Shown here piece by piece: positions 14,371-18,781 of a stretch of 18,781 bases of DNA. The notes under the pieces were generated by a model. That model was given only the letters and a program-made list of their open reading frames with translations, did not search any database and was not told the DNA's origin. Within the stretch, counting starts at the first letter, position 1. Each line of letters starts with the position of its first letter. A program made the translations under genes and the position numbers. Source of the stretch: Chitinophagaceae bacterium (lineage in GTDB: Bacteria > Bacteroidota > Bacteroidia > Chitinophagales > Chitinophagaceae); NCBI GenBank assembly GCA_021738605.1, contig JAIPBY010000016.1, forward strand, positions 1-18,781, given 5' to 3'.

Positions 14371-15099
14371 ATGGTCAGGGAAATCCACCAATGGTACAGC
14401 CCAACGCTCAGCAAAGAGATGCCCGTTGCTGTCTATGGCCATTATGGATTTGCCATGTTGATGGTTCCCACTGCCGCGGCAGACTACCTCGAATACGAAA
14501 GGTTTGAACTCATCAATACGCTGAAACCCTTTATTGACGCCGGAAAGCTGAAAATTTTTTCTGTCGACAGCATCAATACCGAAAGCTGGATGAACAAACA
14601 GATGGAAGGCGCGCACAAGGCCATCCGCCAGAACCAGTTCAATGAATATATTTTCAATGAGGTGGTTCCGTTCATTAAATCAATGACATCCCAAGACACA
14701 CCGATCATCACCTGCGGTGCCTCATTTGGAGCCTTTCATTCGATGAACCTGTTTCTCAAAAGACCCGACCTGATCAATGGCGTCATTGCGATGAGCGGAG
14801 TCTACGACTTGATGGAATACACAGACGGGTTTTATGACGACCAGGTCTATTTCAATTCTCCGATGCATTATTTGCCCAACCTCACTGATCACAATACGCT
14901 TGAACAAATCAGGCGCGGAAAAATCATCATGGCCACTGGGAGCGGCAACCACGAAGATCCTGAAGCCAACAGAAGATTTTCCAATGTATTGCACAGCAAA
15001 TCCATTCCGCATGACCTCGAGGTTTGGGCTGCAGACATCCACCACGACTGGCCTACCTGGAGAAAAATGCTGCCTCATTTTATCGAGATGAAATGCTGA
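14371..15099 (+). CDS. Small alpha/beta-hydrolase, probable esterase
   Basis: A 242-residue protein with no signal peptide, resembling the poorly characterised esterase/lipase-superfamily group (COG4947 type). The nucleophile elbow is CGASFG with Ser118; an acidic residue in the SGNHEDPEAN region and a His of HHDW (224-225) near the C-terminus can complete the triad. PDLINGVIAMSGVYDL after the elbow is typical of the esterase-D/feruloyl-esterase-like fold. The start is one base after the stop codon of the cupredoxin gene, so the two are almost certainly co-transcribed and probably translationally coupled, which suggests a linked role even though one product is exported and this one appears cytosolic. 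The substrate is unknown. Confidence 0.85.
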   Translation: MVREIHQWYSPTLSKEMPVAVYGHYGFAMLMVPTAAADYLEYERFELINTLKPFIDAGKLKIFSVDSINTESWMNKQMEGAHKAIRQNQFNEYIFNEVVPFIKSMTSQDTPIITCGASFGAFHSMNLFLKRPDLINGVIAMSGVYDLMEYTDGFYDDQVYFNSPMHYLPNLTDHNTLEQIRRGKIIMATGSGNHEDPEANRRFSNVLHSKSIPHDLEVWAADIHHDWPTWRKMLPHFIEMKC

Positions 15100-15141
15100 C
15101 GCATCCAGAACACTGGGTAGTGAAACTGGTGCCGAAAAGAG

Positions 15142-15149
15142 TAACTTTG
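15142..15149 (+). promoter_or_regulatory. -7 element immediately upstream of polA
   Basis: TAACTTTG, an exact TAnnTTTG, ends four bases before the polA ATG, the same spacing as at uvrB. A transcript from here would be leaderless or nearly so. No convincing -33 TTG is seen at normal spacing. Confidence 0.45.
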
Positions 15150-15153
15150 ACCC

Positions 15154-17979
15154 ATGGAAAAAAAGCTGTTCCTTCTCGATGCATTTGCCCTGATCTTTAG
15201 AGCCTACTATGCATTGATCAGAAGTCCACGCATCACCAGCAAAGGAAAAAACACCAACGCACAATTTGGTTTCACCAACGCATTGATAGATCTGCTCAAT
15301 AAACAAAAGCCAACGCATCTGGCCGTATGTTTTGATACCGCCGCGCCAACTGAACGTCATATTGATTTTGCTGATTACAAGGCAAACAGACAAGAAGCGC
15401 CGGAAGACCTGTTGGCCTCCATCCCCGATATCAAAAAAATCATCGAAGGCCTAAACATTCCTATTTTGGAGACCGATGGTTTTGAGGCAGATGATGTGAT
15501 TGGCACACTGGCAAAACAGGCTGAAAAAGCAGGCTACCAGGTGTACATGGTTACTCCAGACAAGGATTACGGTCAACTGGTTTCTGACAACATCAAGATA
15601 TTCAAACCACCCTACCAGGGCGGAGATTTTGAAATCATTGGCCCCAAAGAGGTCTGTGAAAAATGGAACATCAAAGATGTTTCACAGGTGATTGATATCC
15701 TGGCCATGATGGGCGATGCAGTAGACAATATTCCGGGCATTCCGGGAGTTGGTGAAAAGACTGCCGCAAAGCTATTGGCTGAATACGGAACAGTTGAAAA
15801 CGTGCTGGAGAATGCAGACCAGCTCAAGGGTGCACTGGGCGAGAAAGTGAGGCAGGGAAAGGACCTGGCCATCATGAGCAAAAAACTGGCCACCATCATC
15901 ACCACGGTTCCTGTTGAGTTCCATGAAGAAAATTTCAAGGTCACTGAACCCAACAAGGAAGCACTTTTGGACATCTTCAGTGAGCTGGAATTCAGGACCA
16001 TTGGAAAAAGAATCCTGGGTGAAGACATCCCCGTTGCGGGCCCAGTTGAAAAAGGAACCACCGTACAAGGCGATCTTTTTGGAGGGGGAGGCACCACCGT
16101 TGCAACATCCAACAACAATGTTGCTGCCGAAGAAGAAAACAACACACCCCTGTTTGCCGATAAAAACATCAACAATACGCAGCATAGCTATGACTTGGTA
16201 GATACAGCCGAAAAAATAGCAGCGCTGATTGCTTCGCTCGAAAATGAAAAACAGATCTGCTTTGATACCGAAACCACCGGGCTGGATGCCAACCAGGCCG
16301 ATATCGTGGGCATCAGTTTCTCCATCAAACCGGGGACGGGTTGTTATGTGCCCTGCCCCGATACCCGAGACAAAACCAAATCCTTCCTTCTGCAGTTCAA
16401 CCGCCTTTTTGACGATCCTTCCAAGGTATGGATCGGCCAAAACATCAAGTATGATCTCCTGATCCTCAAGAACCATGGCATCGCACTAAAAGGAGATATT
16501 TTTGATACCATGCTGGCGCATTATGTGATCGATCCCGAAGGGAAAAGAAGCATGGACCTGCTCAGTGCAAAATACCTGGGCTATGAACCCGTCCACATTG
16601 AAGAATTGATTGGGAAAAAAGGGAAGAGTCAGGGAAGCATGCGCGATGTGGAGGTTGAAAAAATCAAGGAGTACGCCAGCGAAGATGCAGACATCACCCT
16701 TCAATTGAAAAATATTTTTGAGCCCCAGCTCAAGGAAAAAGCAGTCGAAAAAGTTTTTTACGAAGTGGAGAATCCGCTGGTAAAAGTGCTTACAGACATG
16801 GAATACGAGGGTGTCCGGGTGGATGTTGACTTCCTGAATGAATATTCAAAAACCCTGGAAAAAGAAGCCAAGATTGCGGAAGAGTCTGTGTATGCCACCG
16901 CTGGAGTGCGCTTCAACCTTGCCTCTCCCAAACAGTTGGGTGAAGTGTTGTTTGAGAAACTGATGCTGGATCCAAAAGCGAAAAAAACCAAAACTGGCCA
17001 ATACCAAACCGGTGAGGATGTACTGCAAAAACTGGCCAACCAGTTTCCAATTGTGGACGATATCCTTGCCTTCAGGGAACTCACCAAACTGAGGTCTACA
17101 TACGTTGATGCATTGCCTCAACTGATCAATCCCAATACAGGTCGCGTTCATACCACCTATGCACAAGCCGTTGCTGTTACAGGAAGGCTGGCCAGCAACA
17201 ATCCAAACCTGCAAAATATTCCAGTGCGCAGTGACCGGGGCAAGGAGATCAGAAAAGCGTTCACGGCCAGAGACAAAGACCATGTACTGGTTTCTGCTGA
17301 CTATTCGCAAATTGAACTGCGGATTGTAGCTGCCATCAGTGGAGACCCCAACATGTGCGAAGCATTTCGCTCGGGAAAAGACATCCACACTGCAACGGCA
17401 GCAAAAGTATATGGCATCAACGAAGAGGATGTCACCAAGGAAATGCGGTACAAGGCCAAAAGCGTGAACTTCGGCATCATCTACGGACAGGGCGCTTTCG
17501 GTCTGGCCGAAAACCTTGGCATCAGCCGAACTGAAGCCAAAACCATCATCGACAATTACAAAAAAGAATTTCCGGGGATTAGCCAATACATGGAATCAAC
17601 CATCCAGTTTGCCAAAGACAACGGATATGTGGAGACCCTGATGGGAAGAAAACGCTGGCTCCGCGACATCAACTCTTCGAACTTCACGGTGCGCGGATTT
17701 GCAGAGCGCAATGCCATCAACTCGCCCATACAGGGAACTGCCGCAGACATGATCAAACTGGCGATGATCAAAGTACACCATGCCATCAAAAAAGAAGGAT
17801 TCAAAAGCAGGATGATCCTTCAGGTGCATGATGAATTGATTTTCGATGCGTTGAGGTCTGAAGCAGAGGCCTTGAAAGCCTGTATCCTCGAGAACATGGA
17901 GTCGGCCCTGCCCCTTCCCAACAATGTTCCGGTGATCGCAGAGGCTGGGATTGGAGACAACTGGCTGGCGGCACATTAA
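15154..17979 (+). CDS. polA: DNA polymerase I
   Basis: A 941-residue three-domain polymerase that fills repair gaps and removes RNA primers. The N-terminal 5' nuclease (about 1-290) shows LFLLDAFALIFRAYYAL, GFEADDVIG, TPDKDYGQL and GDAVDNIPGIPGVGEKTA. A low-complexity linker (about 295-350) contains QGDLF at 305-309. The 3'-5' exonuclease is intact: Asp371 and Glu373 (FDTETTG), Asp434 (NIKYD), Tyr507 and Asp511 (YASED), so proofreading is expected, unlike in some Gram-positive or Thermus enzymes. The polymerase domain has motif A DYSQIELR (Asp716), motif B with RYKAKSVNFGIIYG (Phe773 at the ddNTP-discriminating site) and motif C QVHDE (Asp893). It lies 54 bases after the esterase gene with its own -7 element. 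Confidence 0.98.
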   Translation: MEKKLFLLDAFALIFRAYYALIRSPRITSKGKNTNAQFGFTNALIDLLNKQKPTHLAVCFDTAAPTERHIDFADYKANRQEAPEDLLASIPDIKKIIEGLNIPILETDGFEADDVIGTLAKQAEKAGYQVYMVTPDKDYGQLVSDNIKIFKPPYQGGDFEIIGPKEVCEKWNIKDVSQVIDILAMMGDAVDNIPGIPGVGEKTAAKLLAEYGTVENVLENADQLKGALGEKVRQGKDLAIMSKKLATIITTVPVEFHEENFKVTEPNKEALLDIFSELEFRTIGKRILGEDIPVAGPVEKGTTVQGDLFGGGGTTVATSNNNVAAEEENNTPLFADKNINNTQHSYDLVDTAEKIAALIASLENEKQICFDTETTGLDANQADIVGISFSIKPGTGCYVPCPDTRDKTKSFLLQFNRLFDDPSKVWIGQNIKYDLLILKNHGIALKGDIFDTMLAHYVIDPEGKRSMDLLSAKYLGYEPVHIEELIGKKGKSQGSMRDVEVEKIKEYASEDADITLQLKNIFEPQLKEKAVEKVFYEVENPLVKVLTDMEYEGVRVDVDFLNEYSKTLEKEAKIAEESVYATAGVRFNLASPKQLGEVLFEKLMLDPKAKKTKTGQYQTGEDVLQKLANQFPIVDDILAFRELTKLRSTYVDALPQLINPNTGRVHTTYAQAVAVTGRLASNNPNLQNIPVRSDRGKEIRKAFTARDKDHVLVSADYSQIELRIVAAISGDPNMCEAFRSGKDIHTATAAKVYGINEEDVTKEMRYKAKSVNFGIIYGQGAFGLAENLGISRTEAKTIIDNYKKEFPGISQYMESTIQFAKDNGYVETLMGRKRWLRDINSSNFTVRGFAERNAINSPIQGTAADMIKLAMIKVHHAIKKEGFKSRMILQVHDELIFDALRSEAEALKACILENMESALPLPNNVPVIAEAGIGDNWLAAH

Positions 17980-18012
17980 TTAAGGTTTATCATAAAGACG
18001 AAAAACAGCAGC

Positions 18013-18576
18013 ATGATAAAACGTTTTTTCATCCTGGTTTTTAAACTCCGCGGCTGGAAAATCGTGGGCACCGTTCCTCCGGAAATCAAAAAGGCCGTGG
18101 TGATTGCTGCCCCGCATACCTCCAACTGGGATTTCATTTATGCGATGGCCATTTTTGGTTTATGCAAACTGAACGTACGCTACCTGATCAAAAAAGAACT
18201 CAACTTTTTCCCCCTGAGCATCGTGCTGAAAAATACCGGGGCCATCCCCGTAGACAGGAGCAAAAAACACAACCTCACGGAGGATGTCATTGCACGTTTC
18301 AAGGAAGCAGATGAATTGTTCATCACCTTTGCAACCGAGGGCACAAGGAGAAGGGTTGAAAAATGGAGAAGCGGATTTTACCACGCTGCCCTGGGTGCTC
18401 AGGTTCCGGTATTGCCAGGCTATCTTGATTTCAAGCGAAAAGAAGGTGGTTTTGGCCCACCCATTTACCTGACAGGGAACAAGGAAGAAGACATGGCCAA
18501 ACTCAGGGCTTTTTATGAAGACAAGACAGGAAAATATCCTGCTTTTTTCAACCCGGATGCTATCCGGCTTGATTGA
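18013..18576 (+). CDS. PlsC-like lysophospholipid/glycerolipid acyltransferase
   Basis: A 187-residue member of the glycerol-phosphate/lysophospholipid acyltransferase family. The catalytic HX4D motif is HTSNWD (His35, Asp40); the phosphate-binding motif EGTR is at 109-112 in FATEGTRRR; NTGAIPVDR (74-82) is the usual middle block. The N-terminus is basic and hydrophobic, suggesting the inner face of the cytoplasmic membrane. It is short for a classical PlsC but typical of the compact Bacteroidota variants. The acyl acceptor cannot be told from sequence. It lies 33 bases after polA without a clear promoter, so co-transcription with polA is plausible. Confidence 0.88.
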   Translation: MIKRFFILVFKLRGWKIVGTVPPEIKKAVVIAAPHTSNWDFIYAMAIFGLCKLNVRYLIKKELNFFPLSIVLKNTGAIPVDRSKKHNLTEDVIARFKEADELFITFATEGTRRRVEKWRSGFYHAALGAQVPVLPGYLDFKRKEGGFGPPIYLTGNKEEDMAKLRAFYEDKTGKYPAFFNPDAIRLD

Positions 18577-18596
18577 ACGAATGAGCCGTACATTTG
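18569..18596 (+). promoter_or_regulatory. Promoter of the final, truncated gene
   Basis: TTG (18569-18571), 17 bases, then TACATTTG (18589-18596), an exact TAnnTTTG. This is the best complete promoter in the window. It overlaps the end of the acyltransferase gene and ends 12 bases before the next ATG, implying a leader of about eight bases. Confidence 0.6.
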
Positions 18597-18608
18597 TAAT
18601 TAGAAGAA

Positions 18609-18781
18609 ATGGAAGTAGAAAAATATTATAGAACACTGACCTTGATCTCTGGCCGCTATTTCATTCTGGCGGGCCTCGCCTTCCTGTTGTTCTACGTGCT
18701 TTTCAAAAAAGTACTTGCACACAAAAAGATCCAACAGCGCTATCCAAAAACAGCTGATTATCTTCGGGAAATAGGCTACTC
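18609..18781 (+). CDS. N-terminus of a probable sterol desaturase / fatty acid hydroxylase-family membrane protein (partial)
   Basis: The first 57 codons are visible; the gene continues past the window. The sequence has a short polar start, one clear membrane segment (about 18-32, YFILAGLAFLLFYVLF), then a basic stretch and KIQQRYPKTADYLREIGYS. This arrangement resembles the N-terminus of Bacteroidota sterol desaturase family proteins, which are integral-membrane di-iron enzymes acting on lipids. The His-box motifs that would settle the matter lie outside the window, so the family call rests on N-terminal resemblance only. A complete promoter precedes it. Its neighbour is a lipid acyltransferase, which fits a lipid role. 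Confidence 0.55.
   Translation, partial: MEVEKYYRTLTLISGRYFILAGLAFLLFYVLFKKVLAHKKIQQRYPKTADYLREIGY

Noticed and set aside
18565..18588. Hairpin CGGCT/AGCCG around the acyltransferase stop codon as a terminator
   Set aside because: The stem is only 5 bp with a 14-base loop, has no T-run and overlaps a good promoter for the next gene.

Overview
The window looks like chromosomal DNA of a member of the Bacteroidota, most likely Chitinophagaceae or a close relative. I infer this from the protein sequences, the lack of Shine-Dalgarno sequences before the start codons, and repeated exact copies of the Bacteroidota -7 promoter element TAnnTTTG just upstream of genes. No phage, transposon, CRISPR, tRNA or rRNA was seen. 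Coding density is high and no gene-free stretch exceeds 300 bases.

Layout. Bases 1-150 hold no gene but carry two related GCCTTCGGC-core hairpins in a diverged tandem duplication. Two minus-strand genes follow: an OmpA-family lipoprotein (151-1029) and a secreted beta-propeller/phosphoesterase fusion (1122-3536). The divergent gap 3537-3824 contains promoters for both flanking genes and an unexplained plus-strand intrinsic terminator, possibly ending a short RNA. All remaining genes are on the plus strand: recA with a strong terminator; mgsA (methylglyoxal synthase); a secreted amidase-signature enzyme; uvrB; a secreted DUF1080/PA14-like protein; a possible 31-codon gene; a PLP-dependent histidine decarboxylase-like enzyme; a secreted sorbosone-dehydrogenase-like propeller fused to an azurin-type copper domain; a small esterase one base behind it; polA; a PlsC-like acyltransferase; and the start of a probable sterol desaturase-family membrane protein that runs off the end.

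How the genes relate. Three DNA-repair genes (recA, uvrB, polA) lie within about 14 kb, interleaved with periplasmic or outer-membrane metabolism: amidase, sugar-derivative hydrolase-like protein, copper/propeller oxidoreductase-like protein and esterase. The cupredoxin and esterase genes almost certainly share a transcript. The amidase and uvrB genes may do so, but uvrB also has its own -7 element.

The best leads are regulatory rather than a new protein system. They are: a long hairpin (12315-12378) that buries the start codon of the cupredoxin gene and has a promoter element in its loop; a promoter/leader layout shared almost exactly between recA and that same gene; apparently leaderless promoters at uvrB, polA and a small ORF at 11052; and a promoter-terminator pair in the recA divergent gap. 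I did not find convincing evidence for a new multi-gene system such as defence or biosynthesis.
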